DNA of 64,000 bases. Source: Nocardioidaceae bacterium (lineage in GTDB: Bacteria; Actinomycetota; Actinomycetes; Propionibacteriales; Nocardioidaceae). Both the position numbers and the translations under genes were made by a program. Positions 30,330 through 39,291 of this stretch are shown in pieces (position 1 is the first letter of the stretch; each line of letters starts with the position of its first letter). The stretch lies in the NCBI GenBank assembly GCA_017744365.1, contig JAGIBL010000001.1, positions 62,001 to 126,000 on the forward strand. The letters run 5' to 3'. The notes under the pieces are model-generated. The model worked only from the letters and a program-made list of their open reading frames with translations, was not told where the DNA came from and did not search any database.

Positions 30330-31757
30330 TCAGGCGGGTTCGGCCTCGACGACGGCCTCGACCTCGCGGTCCCGGCCGAGCAGCAGCAGCGCCGTCCCGG
30401 CCGCGCACACCAGGGCCAGGATCGCCCCGGCGGCGAACGCGCTGTGCACGCCGTCGACGTACCTGGCGGGGTCCCGGAACGGGCCCTCGGCCGGCACGAA
30501 CGTGCCCAGCCAGGCGATGCCGACGGCCACCCCGGTCTGCCGGAAGGTGTCGTTCGCGCCCGAGGCGAGCCCGCTCTGCGAGGGCGGCAGCGCGTCCAGG
30601 GCGAGCGCGCTGCCGGTCGGGTTCACCAGGCCGGTGCCGACGCTGGCCACCAGCAGGCCGGGCAGGATCGAGGCCCAGCCGGAGTCGACGTGCGTCGTCC
30701 AGGTCATCACGAGCAGTCCCGCGGAGATCAGCACCAGCCCGAGGGAGGCGAGCAGTGCGGGCTTGAACCTCTGCATCAGCACCGCGGTCGCGCCCGAGAC
30801 CAGGAAGACCAGGAACGTCCCGGGCAGGTAGGCCAGACCGGTCTTGATCGGGGAGAGCCCGACCACCTGCTGCAGGTAGAGCGTCGCGTACAGGAACGCC
30901 GCGAAGAACGACGCCGCGATCCCGAAGACCAGCACCTGCGGGCCGGTGAACCGGGGCTGCCGGAACAGGGGCAGCGGCAGCATCGGCTCGGCGGAGCGGT
31001 GCTCGACGAGCACGAAGCCGAGCAGCAGCACCGCCGCCCCGGCGAAGGAGAGCACCACCTTGGTGCTGTCCCAGCCGTCCGGGTTGCCGCGCAGCAGCGC
31101 GAAGATCAGCAGGAACAGGCCGCCGATGAGCAGCAGCTGACCGGGTACGTCGACCTTGCGCGCGTGCGAGTCACGGCTCTCGGTCACCCGGGTCGCCATC
31201 GCCAGCGTGAGCAGGCCGATCGGGATGTTGACGAGGAAGATCGCCCGCCAGCTGATGCCCTGGGTCAGCGCGCCGCCGATGAACGGGCCGATCGCGAACG
31301 AGGCGCCGATGGCGGCACCGAAGATGCCGAGCGCGGTGGCGCGCTGCTCGGGCGTCGGGGTCGCCTCCGAGATCAGCGCCAGGGCGGTGGCGAACAGGAT
31401 CGCGCCGCCGATGCCCTGGAGCGCCCGCGCGGCCACCAGCGTCTCGATCCCGGGTGCCGCGCCGCACAGGGCCGAGGCGGCGGTGAAGATCACCATCCCG
31501 GCCATGAACAGCCGCTTGCGCCCGAAGCGGTCGGCGATCGAGCCTGAGGTGAGCACCACCGCGGCCAGCGGCAGCGTGTAGGCGTCGATCACCCACTGCA
31601 GCCCGGTCAGCCCGGTGTCGAGCCCGCCGGAGATGTCGCTGAGCGCGGTGTTCACGACGCTGATGTCGAGCATCAGCATGACCGTGCCGATGGTCGCGAC
31701 CGCGATCGCGATCGGTTCGGAGCGCGCCGGGGCGGTGTCAGTGGCCATGCCGGTCAT
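30330..31757 (-). CDS. DHA2-family (EmrB/QacA) MFS drug efflux transporter, copy 2
   Basis: 475 residues, same topology and motifs as copy 1 (MLMLDISVVNTAL, GSIADRFGRKRLFMAG, GAAIGASFAIGPFIGG). The two share the exact stretch QSGLASGANDTFRQTG, and a 65-bp DNA segment is identical between 28996-29060 and 30502-30566, which points to recent duplication or gene conversion. Start could be the ATG at 31757 or 31748. Transcribed first, so copy 1 may depend on its promoter. Confidence 0.93.
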   Translation of the reverse strand: MTGMATDTAPARSEPIAIAVATIGTVMLMLDISVVNTALSDISGGLDTGLTGLQWVIDAYTLPLAAVVLTSGSIADRFGRKRLFMAGMVIFTAASALCGAAPGIETLVAARALQGIGGAILFATALALISEATPTPEQRATALGIFGAAIGASFAIGPFIGGALTQGISWRAIFLVNIPIGLLTLAMATRVTESRDSHARKVDVPGQLLLIGGLFLLIFALLRGNPDGWDSTKVVLSFAGAAVLLLGFVLVEHRSAEPMLPLPLFRQPRFTGPQVLVFGIAASFFAAFLYATLYLQQVVGLSPIKTGLAYLPGTFLVFLVSGATAVLMQRFKPALLASLGLVLISAGLLVMTWTTHVDSGWASILPGLLVASVGTGLVNPTGSALALDALPPSQSGLASGANDTFRQTGVAVGIAWLGTFVPAEGPFRDPARYVDGVHSAFAAGAILALVCAAGTALLLLGRDREVEAVVEAEPA

Positions 31758-31802
31758 GGAACGCCCGGGGTTCCGGAACCGGCAAGCGCCAGAATGCCCG
31801 GT

Positions 31803-32453
31803 TCAGTCCACCCCGAGGCCGCCCTCGCGCGCCGTCACGATCGCGGCCGAGCGGTCCGGGGCACCGATCTTGTTGAGCACGTTGGCGACGTGGTTGCGCA
31901 CCGTCTTCGGGCTGAGCACCAGCCGCCGCGAGATGGTGGCGTTGTCGAAGCCGCGGGCGACCAGGTCGAGCACCTCGCGCTCGCGGTCGGTGAGCTCGGG
32001 GAACGGCACCCGCGCGGCCGTCCGGCCCGAGGTGACCGCGGCCATCGCCCGGGCGGCCACCTTGGGACCCAGGATCATCTCGCCGTTGGCGACCGCGCGC
32101 AGGGCGCGCTCGACCTCCGCGGGGGAGGCGCCCTTGAGCAGGTAGCCGCGGGCGCCCGCGCGCATCGAGGCGACCACCGACTCGTCGTCCTCCTGCATCG
32201 TCACCACGAGCACGGCCACCTCCGGGTGCCGGCGGACCACCTCGCGGGTGGCCTCGATGCCGGAGTCCTCGCCCAGGTGCAGGTCCATCAGCACCACCGC
32301 GGGACGGGCGGTCCCGATCACGTCGTACGCCGCCGCGGCGGACTCGGCGTCGCCGACGACCTCGACGTCCTCGAGCGAGTCCAGCAGCGCCGCCATGCCG
32401 AGCCGGAACACCGGGTGGTCGTCGACGACCACCACGCGGATCGCCTCAGACAC
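31803..32453 (-). CDS. NarL/FixJ-family response regulator
   Basis: 216 residues from a GTG. Receiver with VVDDH, phosphoacceptor Asp57 (VLMDLHLGED) and Lys in LLKGAS; C-terminal LuxR HTH (LTDREREVLDLVARGFDNATISRRLVLSPKTVRNHVANV). The GTG start overlaps the upstream kinase stop by 8 nt, so the two proteins form a two-component pair. Targets unknown; the efflux genes downstream on the same strand (45 bp away) are candidates. Confidence 0.93.
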   Translation of the reverse strand: MSEAIRVVVVDDHPVFRLGMAALLDSLEDVEVVGDAESAAAAYDVIGTARPAVVLMDLHLGEDSGIEATREVVRRHPEVAVLVVTMQEDDESVVASMRAGARGYLLKGASPAEVERALRAVANGEMILGPKVAARAMAAVTSGRTAARVPFPELTDREREVLDLVARGFDNATISRRLVLSPKTVRNHVANVLNKIGAPDRSAAIVTAREGGLGVD

Positions 32454-34500
32454 GGGCCACCTCCAGCGGCAGCTCCGCCCGTACGACGGTGCCACCACCC
32501 TCGCGCGCGAAGACCGACAGGGTGCCGCCGAGCTCGTCGGCGCGCTCGCGCATCGACCGGCTGCCGACGCCGGGCACCGCGTCCGCGGCGATGCCGATGC
32601 CGTCGTCCTCGACCGCGACGACCAGCCGGTCGCCGTCGACCCGGGCGAGCACCCGGCACCGGTCCGCGGCGCTGTGCCGGCGGGCGTTGACCAGGGCTTC
32701 GCTGGCGATGCCGTACGCCGCCGCGGCCAGCGTCGTGGGCAGGCCGTCGGGCACGCTCGTGCTCGCGTCCACCGGGAGGCCGTCCTCGGTGTACCGGGCG
32801 GCCAGCTCGTGCAGCGCGGGGGCCAGGCCGAGCTCGTCGAGAACGGGCGGCAGCAGGCTGTGCGAGAGGGTGCGCACCTCGGCGACCCGCTGGTCCAGCT
32901 CGGCCTGCAGCCGCTCCAGGATGTCCGCGGCAGCGGCGTCGTCGCGCCCGAGCAGGTTGCGGGCGCCCTGCAGGCCCAGCCGCAGCCCGGCCAGCGACGG
33001 GCCCAGGCCGTCGTGGATCTCGCGCCGGATCACCCGGCGCTCCTCGAGCCGGGCCTGGGTCAGCCGGGCCCGGGCGTCCTCCACCTGGCGGGCCTGCGCG
33101 CGCACCACCAGGGCGGCCGCGGCGACCGCGCCGAAGTCGGTGACCAGCTGGGTGCCGCGCGGTCCGAGCGCCTCGCCGGCCGGGGTGGTCACCTCGACCG
33201 AGCCGACGGTCTCGCCGCGGTGCAGCAGCGGGACCACGGTCGGCGCCGAGGTCGGGGTGCCCCAGCGGACGTCGGTGAGGCCCTCGGCACGCACCGCCAC
33301 CGACTCCAGCCGCAGGCCGGCGGCGAGGTCGCGGGCCAGGCTGGTGAAGACGTCGTCCAGGTCGGCCGCGACGCCGAGCTTGCTGCCGAGTCCGAGCACC
33401 AGCCGGGACGGGTCCGCGGCGGCGGTGCCGTAGACCAGCGTGCTGACCCGGCGCCCGAGCCACAGCCGCGCCGGCTGGACCGCCACCGCGACCACGCCGG
33501 CGCCGGCGAGCTGGGCGAACCCGTCGCCGGGGACGATCTGCGCCAGCGTCAGGGTCACGCCCAGGTAGACCACGAGCAGGGCGAGGGTGAGCGCGGCGGC
33601 CAGGATGGCGCGGCTGATGGCCAGGTCCAGCCCCCACATCCGGCCGCGGAGCACGGCGGTGAGGATCGCGGCCGGGAAGAGTGCCTGCGCGGCCAGGTGC
33701 AGCGCGGGGGTGAGGTTGAGGACGTCGAAGAAGTCGTAGGAGCCGCCGAAGATGTCCACGGTCAGGCCACCGTTCGGCTCGAAGGCGACCGGCAGGGTCA
33801 GCGGCAGGAAGGAGAGCGACATCACCAGGGTGCCGACGGCCAGCCAGCCCAGGCCGTTGCGCTCGGCCGCCGGGCCGAACCGGTGCCGCCACTCGACGAC
33901 GCCGGCGGTGAGCACGCCGAGCACGACGACGGCGATGTAGAGCGGCCGGTCCCAGTCGCCGTCCACGGTGTAGCGCTGGACGAGGGTCACGATCGACAGC
34001 GCGGCGCCGAGGCTCACGCCGGCGACCTCCCAGCCCAGCGGGTGGTCCCGGATCAGCCACGGGACCACGATGAACAGGGCCAGCGTGCCCGGCACCCAGG
34101 CGGTGTTCTCGAGCCCGGTCACCCAGTCCAGGTCGGGGGCGCCGGGGTACTTCTGCGCGAAGACCATCCAGGCGTAGCCGAGTGCCGAGAGGCCACCGCC
34201 GATCGAGGTGATGCCGAGGATCCACGGCACCGGGTGCTGGCGGCGCGAGAGCGTCACCGCGGCGACCGATCCGTAGACCATGGCGACCATGGCGTCGACC
34301 AGGAAGAACCAGAAGATCACGTCCACGCGCGGGCGGGCGGTGATGACCAGGCCGGCGCTGAACAGGGCGATGCCCCAGGCGACGACGGCGATCGCCGTCG
34401 CCACCCGGGGCATCCCACGAGCAGGGAGGTTCGGGGTTGCTGTGTCCATCGTGGGCGCAGCGTAGATGCCCGGAACGTCCCACCGCTCGCGATTCGACAT
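32446..34500 (-). CDS. NarL-type membrane sensor histidine kinase
   Basis: 684 residues. About ten N-terminal membrane helices (to about residue 340), then a GAF-like domain (about 365-455), then a HisKA_3 domain with phosphoacceptor His496 (RREIHDGLGPSLAGL) and HATPase (GIASEALVNARRHS, EDDGIGI). The multi-helix sensor is of the type seen in LiaS/NarX-like actinobacterial kinases. An ATG at 34449 is an alternative start. The upstream membrane-protein gene ends 8 nt before, suggesting one operon of membrane protein, kinase and regulator. Confidence 0.9.
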   Translation of the reverse strand: MSNRERWDVPGIYAAPTMDTATPNLPARGMPRVATAIAVVAWGIALFSAGLVITARPRVDVIFWFFLVDAMVAMVYGSVAAVTLSRRQHPVPWILGITSIGGGLSALGYAWMVFAQKYPGAPDLDWVTGLENTAWVPGTLALFIVVPWLIRDHPLGWEVAGVSLGAALSIVTLVQRYTVDGDWDRPLYIAVVVLGVLTAGVVEWRHRFGPAAERNGLGWLAVGTLVMSLSFLPLTLPVAFEPNGGLTVDIFGGSYDFFDVLNLTPALHLAAQALFPAAILTAVLRGRMWGLDLAISRAILAAALTLALLVVYLGVTLTLAQIVPGDGFAQLAGAGVVAVAVQPARLWLGRRVSTLVYGTAAADPSRLVLGLGSKLGVAADLDDVFTSLARDLAAGLRLESVAVRAEGLTDVRWGTPTSAPTVVPLLHRGETVGSVEVTTPAGEALGPRGTQLVTDFGAVAAAALVVRAQARQVEDARARLTQARLEERRVIRREIHDGLGPSLAGLRLGLQGARNLLGRDDAAAADILERLQAELDQRVAEVRTLSHSLLPPVLDELGLAPALHELAARYTEDGLPVDASTSVPDGLPTTLAAAAYGIASEALVNARRHSAADRCRVLARVDGDRLVVAVEDDGIGIAADAVPGVGSRSMRERADELGGTLSVFAREGGGTVVRAELPLEVARV

Positions 34501-34508
34501 GCTGGCTC

Positions 34509-35207
34509 TCAGGCCAGCTCGTCACGGTCGCCGAAGGCGAATCCGAGGCCGATCACCAGGACCATGAGCGGGCCGGTGAAGCCGGCCATGTACTGCAACG
34601 GCGAGATCCCGACGAGCAGCGTCAGGCCGCCCAGGATCGCGCCGACCCAGCCGATCCAGCGCGGAGCGGCGGCCTGCTTGAGCGCGGCGACGGCGATCGC
34701 CACGCCCGCCAGCCCGGCGCCGACCCACAGCCACGGAACGGTGCCGATCCAGTGCCCGTAGAAGACGGCCGCCTCGGGCACCAGCTCGTCGTCGGCGGCG
34801 TTGACGCCGAAGATGAACTCGGTGTCGAGCGCGGTGCCCATCAGCCCCGCGACCGCGGCCAGGACCAGGCCGAGCGCGGCCACGTCCGGGATCAGGCTGC
34901 CGGCCCGGGTCTGGGCCGCGAGCCGGCGGCGGACCCCGGCGGCGAACGGGACCAGCAGGACGGTGGCGAGCAGCATGAAGGTGTGCAGGGTCAGCAGCGC
35001 CGGGGTCTGGTCGGCCAGCTTCTCGACGATCGCCGGCGCGTCGCCCGCGATCTTCTGGTCGTAGACCGCGTTCGCCGCCGTGGAGGCGCCGATGCCGATC
35101 ATGCCGAAGAGCCCGGCCAGTGCTCCGGCCTTCGCCCAGCCACGGCCGGTGGTGGTCGCGGAGTGCGAGGTGGCGGCGCTCCGTGCGGGGGTGGTCGCCG
35201 TAGACAT
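34509..35207 (-). CDS. Integral membrane protein of unknown function
   Basis: 232 residues with about six membrane helices after a Ser/Thr/Ala-rich cytoplasmic N-terminus. No family recognised with confidence. The order (GALAGLFGMIGIGAST, then an extracytoplasmic loop VYDQKIAGDAPAIVEKLADQ, then LHTFMLLATVLLVPFAAGV) recalls small DUF4386-like proteins. An AGGAA site precedes the start. Placed immediately upstream of a sensor kinase on the same strand, it may be an accessory sensor, by analogy with LiaF; this is inference. Confidence 0.7.
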   Translation of the reverse strand: MSTATTPARSAATSHSATTTGRGWAKAGALAGLFGMIGIGASTAANAVYDQKIAGDAPAIVEKLADQTPALLTLHTFMLLATVLLVPFAAGVRRRLAAQTRAGSLIPDVAALGLVLAAVAGLMGTALDTEFIFGVNAADDELVPEAAVFYGHWIGTVPWLWVGAGLAGVAIAVAALKQAAAPRWIGWVGAILGGLTLLVGISPLQYMAGFTGPLMVLVIGLGFAFGDRDELA

Positions 35208-35336
35208 GGCGAGGTTCCTTTCGGTCAGGTTCGTTGACGTTGACCGGAACTCTGCTGCGCCCGGTGTCCCGGGCGGCAGGGCCTCGTGTCCCGACCTGTC
35301 GGGCACTTGTGCGGGGGCCTCTGCCAGGCTTGCCCG

Positions 35337-36140
35337 GTGAGTGAGCTGCACACCACGTCGTACGGCGACAGCGGGAGCCGGGTCGTCTTCCTGCACGGGC
35401 TGTTCGGGCAGGGCCGCAACTGGACCCAGATCGCCAAGACCCTGGCCGCCGAGCACCGGGTCCTCCTGGTGGACCTGCCCGACCACGGCCGCTCGGCCTG
35501 GACCGATCGCTTCGACTTCGTCGAGGTGGCCGACCGGATCGCCACGCTGCTGGACCCGGCCGACCCGGTCGCGCTCGTCGGGCACTCGCTGGGCGGCAAG
35601 ATCGCGATGGTGCTGACGCTGCGGCACCCCGAGCTGGTCGAGCGGCTGTGCGTGGTCGACATCGCGCCGATCGACCACCAGAACGTCAGCGAGTTCGCCG
35701 GCTACATCGAGGCGATGCGCGGGCTGGACCTGGACACGCTCCAGCAGCGCGGGGACGCCGACCGCGCCCTGGAGCACGCGGTGCGCTCGCCCACGGTGCG
35801 CTCGTTCCTGCTGCAGAACCTGCGCCGCGACACCCTGCCCGACGGGCAGAGCACGTGGCGCTGGCAGTTCAACCTCGAGGGCCTGCGCCGGGACCTCGCC
35901 ACCATCGGTGGCTGGCCGGCCGCGGACCTGGCCGGGCTGGCGCCGTACGACGGGCTGGTGCTGTGGGTCGACGGCGAGCACTCCGGCTACATCACCGACG
36001 AGGCGATCCCGGCGATGGACGCGCTGTTCCCGCGCAACCGGCGGGTGACCATCAAGAACGCGGGCCACTGGGTGCACTCCGAGCAGCCCGAGACGTTCGT
36101 GCTGGTGCTGCGGAGGTTCCTGGACCAGCACTACTCCTGA
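35337..36140 (+). CDS. Alpha/beta-fold hydrolase
   Basis: 267 residues from a GTG. The oxyanion motif HGLFGQGRNW, nucleophile elbow GHSLGGK (Ser about residue 87), acid near DGEHSGYI and catalytic His in NAGHWVHSEQPE complete a serine-hydrolase triad. The pattern HGLFGQGRNW...GHSMGGK is that of YbfF/abhydrolase-11 esterases. The substrate is not evident. Ends 4 nt from the convergent CGNR gene. Confidence 0.9.
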   Translation: MSELHTTSYGDSGSRVVFLHGLFGQGRNWTQIAKTLAAEHRVLLVDLPDHGRSAWTDRFDFVEVADRIATLLDPADPVALVGHSLGGKIAMVLTLRHPELVERLCVVDIAPIDHQNVSEFAGYIEAMRGLDLDTLQQRGDADRALEHAVRSPTVRSFLLQNLRRDTLPDGQSTWRWQFNLEGLRRDLATIGGWPAADLAGLAPYDGLVLWVDGEHSGYITDEAIPAMDALFPRNRRVTIKNAGHWVHSEQPETFVLVLRRFLDQHYS

Positions 36141-36144
36141 GCGC

Positions 36145-36681
36145 TCACTCCTGGGTGCGGCGGGCGCGGTAGGCCGCGACCGCGTTGCGGTTGCCGCAGG
36201 CCACCGAGCAGAACCGCTTGGAGCGGTTCCGGGACAGGTCGAGCACGATGCCCTCGCAGTCGTCGTCGGCGCAGATGCCGAGCCGGGACATCTCGTCGGA
36301 ACGGATCACGTCCACCATCGCCATCGCGGTCTCGACCACGATCCACTCGGCCAGGGGGGTGTCCGGGGCGACGGCGTGGATGTGCCAGTCCAGGTCGCCG
36401 TGCCGGACCAGCTGGGGGACCGCCTGCGCGTCGGCCAGCATGGCGTTGACCATGCGCACCGCGTCGTCGCGCTCGGCGGTGAGCAGTGCCCGCAGCCTGC
36501 CGCGCAGGCCACGGACCGCCTCCAGCTCCTCGCGGGTGCGCCGGTGCGTGCCGGTGTAGCCGTGGCGCTCGTAGAACGAGTCCAGGTCGGCGACCGTGGT
36601 CATCGTGTCCGGGTCGTCCGCCGAGTTCGCCAGCTCGACGGCGGCCGCGAGCGACGCCTCGGTGTCATGGGCGAAAACCAT
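36145..36681 (-). CDS. CGNR zinc-finger family transcriptional regulator
   Basis: 178 residues: an N-terminal ABATE-like ligand domain (DTEASLAAAVELANS) and a C-terminal zinc finger with C-x4-C...C-x3-C (ICADDDCEG, FCSVACGNRN) and the RYRARR-like DNA-contact helix. CGNR proteins are presumed regulators of adjacent transport or resistance genes. Its start lies 39 bp from the divergent EamA gene, which is the likely target, and both start codons flank one promoter region. Confidence 0.88.
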   Translation of the reverse strand: MVFAHDTEASLAAAVELANSADDPDTMTTVADLDSFYERHGYTGTHRRTREELEAVRGLRGRLRALLTAERDDAVRMVNAMLADAQAVPQLVRHGDLDWHIHAVAPDTPLAEWIVVETAMAMVDVIRSDEMSRLGICADDDCEGIVLDLSRNRSKRFCSVACGNRNAVAAYRARRTQE

Positions 36682-36682
36682 G

Positions 36683-36712
36683 TTGACACCTTACCAACTC
36701 GTCTCCTAGCGT
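36683..36712 (+). promoter_or_regulatory. Promoter of the EamA gene, probably giving a leaderless mRNA
   Basis: TTGACA (36683-36688) and TAGCGT (36707-36712) are 18 bases apart; the expected start of transcription is at about 36719-36721, the A of the ATG itself. No ribosome-binding site precedes that ATG. Perfect -35, good -10 and lack of a leader fit the leaderless class frequent in actinobacteria. Confidence 0.55.
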
Positions 36713-36720
36713 CATGTGTC

Positions 36721-37710
36721 ATGAAGACCTTGACCCATGACACCGCTGCGGTCGGCCTGGGCATGGCGGCTCTCTCCGCGGCCTCCTTCGGCCTCTCGGG
36801 CGCGCTCGCGACCGGTCTCATGGGCGCCGGCTGGAGTGCCGGGGGCGCGGTCACGGTCCGGGTCGCCATCGCCGCGCTGGTGCTGCTCGGCCCGGCCCTG
36901 GTCGCGCTCCGCGGTCGCTGGTGGCTGCTGCGCGCGCAGTGGCGCACGATCGCGGTCTACGGCCTGGTCGCGGTGGCCGGCTGCCAGCTGGCCTACTTCA
37001 ACGCGGTCCTGCAGATGGAGGTCGGGCCGGCGCTGCTGATCGAGTACACCGCCCCGGTCGCGGTGCTCGGCTGGCTCTGGCTGCGGCACGGCCAGCGGCC
37101 CGGCCGGCTGACCGTGCTCGGCTCGGTGCTCGCCGCGGCCGGCCTGGTGCTGGTGCTCGACCTGGTCAGCGGCGCGGACGTGAGCGTCGCCGGGATCGGC
37201 TGGTCGCTGGGTGCCATGGTCGGCGCCGCGGTCTACTTCGTGCTCTCCGCCGAGGAGACCCCGCTGCCGCCGATCGTGCTGGCCGCCGCCGGACTGCTGC
37301 TGGGCGCGGTCGCGCTGGGGCTCGCCGGACTGGTCGGGGCCGTGGACCTGCGCGGCTCGACGGCCGAGGTGCACTACGCGGGCTTCGACGCGCCGTTCTG
37401 GCTGCCGCTGGCCGGTCTCGGCGTGGTCGCCGGGGCGCTCGCGTACGTCGTCGGCATTGCCGCCTCGCGCCGGCTGGGCTCCCGGCTGGCGTCGTTCGTG
37501 GCGCTGCTCGAGGTGCTGTTCGCGCTGGTGTTCGCCTGGGCGCTGCTCGACCAGCTCCCCGGAGCCGTCCAGCTGCTCGGCGGCGTGCTGGTGCTGGCCG
37601 GGGTCGTCGTGGTCAAGCTCGGCGAGCGGGAGACGGACGTCCCGCTCGCCGAACCGGGTCAGCCCTTGTCGCCGAAGCCCTTGACCACGTCGGTGAGCGC
37701 GCCCAGCTGA
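36721..37710 (+). CDS. EamA/DMT-family transporter
   Basis: 329 residues with ten membrane helices formed by two EamA repeats (first half around FGLSGALATGLMGAGWSAGG, second around PFWLPLAGLGVVAGALAYVVG). Such transporters export amino acids or metabolites; RhtA-like features include the EYTAPVAVLGWLWLRHGQRP loop. The substrate is unknown. Its 3' end overlaps the convergent coiled-coil gene by 52 bp. Probably controlled by the divergent CGNR protein. Confidence 0.88.
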   Translation: MKTLTHDTAAVGLGMAALSAASFGLSGALATGLMGAGWSAGGAVTVRVAIAALVLLGPALVALRGRWWLLRAQWRTIAVYGLVAVAGCQLAYFNAVLQMEVGPALLIEYTAPVAVLGWLWLRHGQRPGRLTVLGSVLAAAGLVLVLDLVSGADVSVAGIGWSLGAMVGAAVYFVLSAEETPLPPIVLAAAGLLLGAVALGLAGLVGAVDLRGSTAEVHYAGFDAPFWLPLAGLGVVAGALAYVVGIAASRRLGSRLASFVALLEVLFALVFAWALLDQLPGAVQLLGGVLVLAGVVVVKLGERETDVPLAEPGQPLSPKPLTTSVSAPS

Positions 37711-39098
37711 GCGACGATCGCGTCGCGCCGGTGGGACATCTTCTCGACCTCGGCGTTGATCTTGGCCAGGGCCTCCTCGGCCTCCGCGCGGCCGTTGTGG
37801 CGCAGCGTGTCCGCCTGCTTCTTCGCGGCGCTGACCAGCTGCTCGGCCTCGCGGCGGGCCTTGGCCAGCAGGCCCTCGGCATCGGCGTGCGCCTGGTCCT
37901 TGTGGGCGTTCGCGGCTGAGGTCGCCTCGCGGGCGCGCTCCTCGGCGGCGTTGGCCCGGGCCTCGGCGTCGGCCACGAGGCGCTGCGTCTCGGCGATCGC
38001 GCTGGCGTGGTGCTCGGCCGCCTCGCGGGCCAGCCGCTCCTTCTCCACCGCGAGCGCCCGGCGGGCCTCGGTGACCTCGCGGTCGGCCGCGGCGCGCTGC
38101 TGCTCGGCCTCGCGGGTGGCGGTGGTCTTGAGGGTGTTCGTCTCCTGCTGGGCGGCCAGCCGGAGCTGGTCGGCCTCGCGCCGGGCGGCGGCGAGCAGGT
38201 CCTCGGCGTCGGCCTGGAGCCGGCGGCGCTCGCCCTCGACCTCGGCGGTGGTGCGGGCCCGCACCTCGTCGAGCTCGCCCAGCTGGACCACGCGCATGTC
38301 CTCGGCGTCGCTCTCGGCCTTCGCGGTGATCGCGGTCGCCTCGTGCTCGGCACGCGCCCGGATCGCCGCGGCCTCCTTGCGGGCCTCGGCGAGCACGTCG
38401 GCGGCCTGCTCCTCGGCGAGCCGGAGCAGCTCGCTGGCCTTGCCGCCCAGGCCGGCGTACGACGGGGCCTCGACCTCCGAGACGCGGCTCTGCAGCTGGG
38501 AGGCGGTCGCCTCGGCCACCCGGAGCCGCTCGTGGGCCTCGTTGAGGCTGGCCACCAGGCCGGCCCGCTCGGCGGCCACGGTGCGCAGGTGCTTGTCGAC
38601 GGCGTCCTTGTCGTAGCCGCCGCGCCGGACCAGCGGCAGGTTCGGGGCGGGGGAGCCCGCCGGGATCACCGGGGCCTTGGCGGCGGGGGCGGGAGCCGGG
38701 GCCGGTGCAGCAGCCGGGCGCGCGGGGGCGGCGGGGGCCTTGGTCACGGGCTCCGCTGCCTTCTCGGCTGCCTTCTCGGGAGCCTTCTCCGCGACGGGCT
38801 TCTCGGGTGCCGGCTCCGCTGCCTTCTCGGGGGCCTTCTCGACCGGCTTCTCGACCGGCTTCTCGACCGGCTTCTCCGCGACAGGCGCCTTCTCGGGTGC
38901 CTTCTCGGGTGCCTTCTCGGGCGCCTTGGCCGGAGCGGGAGCGGGGGCGCGGTCGGCCGCGGGCACCTGGGCCGGGCCCGGGTCCGCGCCGGACTCGGCG
39001 GCGATGTCGCCGGCGGTCTTCACCTTGGGCAGCACCTGGGTCGGCTCGTCGGCCCCGTCCTCGGCGTCGAAGATGGACAGGCTGGCGTCTTCAGTCAT
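37659..39098 (-). CDS. DivIVA/Wag31-like coiled-coil protein with Pro-Glu-Lys-Ala repeat linker
   Basis: 479 residues. An acidic N-terminus is followed by a low-complexity linker (about 40-150) of APEKAPEKAPEK and VEKPVEKPVEK repeats; then a DivIVA-type entry motif LPLVRRGGYDKDAVDKHLR (about 165-185) and a continuous Ala/Glu/Arg coiled coil to the end (ARREADQLRLAAQQE). The RGYDxxxVDxxL signature is the membrane-targeting start of DivIVA proteins, here internal and not N-terminal. A scaffold or cytoskeletal role is likely. The linker DNA is a degenerate array of GCCTTCTCG-type repeats. Confidence 0.8.
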   Translation of the reverse strand: MTEDASLSIFDAEDGADEPTQVLPKVKTAGDIAAESGADPGPAQVPAADRAPAPAPAKAPEKAPEKAPEKAPVAEKPVEKPVEKPVEKAPEKAAEPAPEKPVAEKAPEKAAEKAAEPVTKAPAAPARPAAAPAPAPAPAAKAPVIPAGSPAPNLPLVRRGGYDKDAVDKHLRTVAAERAGLVASLNEAHERLRVAEATASQLQSRVSEVEAPSYAGLGGKASELLRLAEEQAADVLAEARKEAAAIRARAEHEATAITAKAESDAEDMRVVQLGELDEVRARTTAEVEGERRRLQADAEDLLAAARREADQLRLAAQQETNTLKTTATREAEQQRAAADREVTEARRALAVEKERLAREAAEHHASAIAETQRLVADAEARANAAEERAREATSAANAHKDQAHADAEGLLAKARREAEQLVSAAKKQADTLRHNGRAEAEEALAKINAEVEKMSHRRDAIVAQLGALTDVVKGFGDKG

Positions 39099-39220
39099 CT
39101 GGTCCCTCACAGTGAACGGGCATCGGCGGAACGTCTCCCAGGTCCCCCGGCGTACGGGTGCCAGTCTGGCGGATGTCCCCGCCGATCCCAACCCGCCGTA
39201 CGGTTGACAAGACGAAAAGA

Positions 39221-39252
39221 CCGGATTCGCCTTGCTCAGCAGGCGAATCCGG
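39221..39252 (-). terminator. Intrinsic terminator after ccrA
   Basis: CCGGATTCGCC (39221-39231) pairs perfectly with GGCGAATCCGG (39242-39252) around a 10-nt loop. Read on the minus strand the stem is followed by TCTTTTCGTC, so it terminates ccrA transcripts; the plus strand also has CCCTTTT after the stem. The core CGAATCCGGCC resembles the 22-bp repeat family at 44.8 and 61.3 kb. Confidence 0.8.
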
Positions 39253-39291
39253 CCCTTTTCCGGCCTTCGGTCGGATCTTCGGGAGCGTCCC

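Noticed and set aside
27397-30408. Very long open frame on the minus strand
   Set aside because: It is the antiparallel shadow of the dehydrogenase and the alternate frame of the efflux gene; its translation is Arg/Ala/Gly-rich and runs through the 28610 repeat.
32248-34761. 837-codon open frame opposite the NarL-type kinase
   Set aside because: GC-driven absence of stops; the product has no domain logic, while the minus strand encodes a complete kinase.
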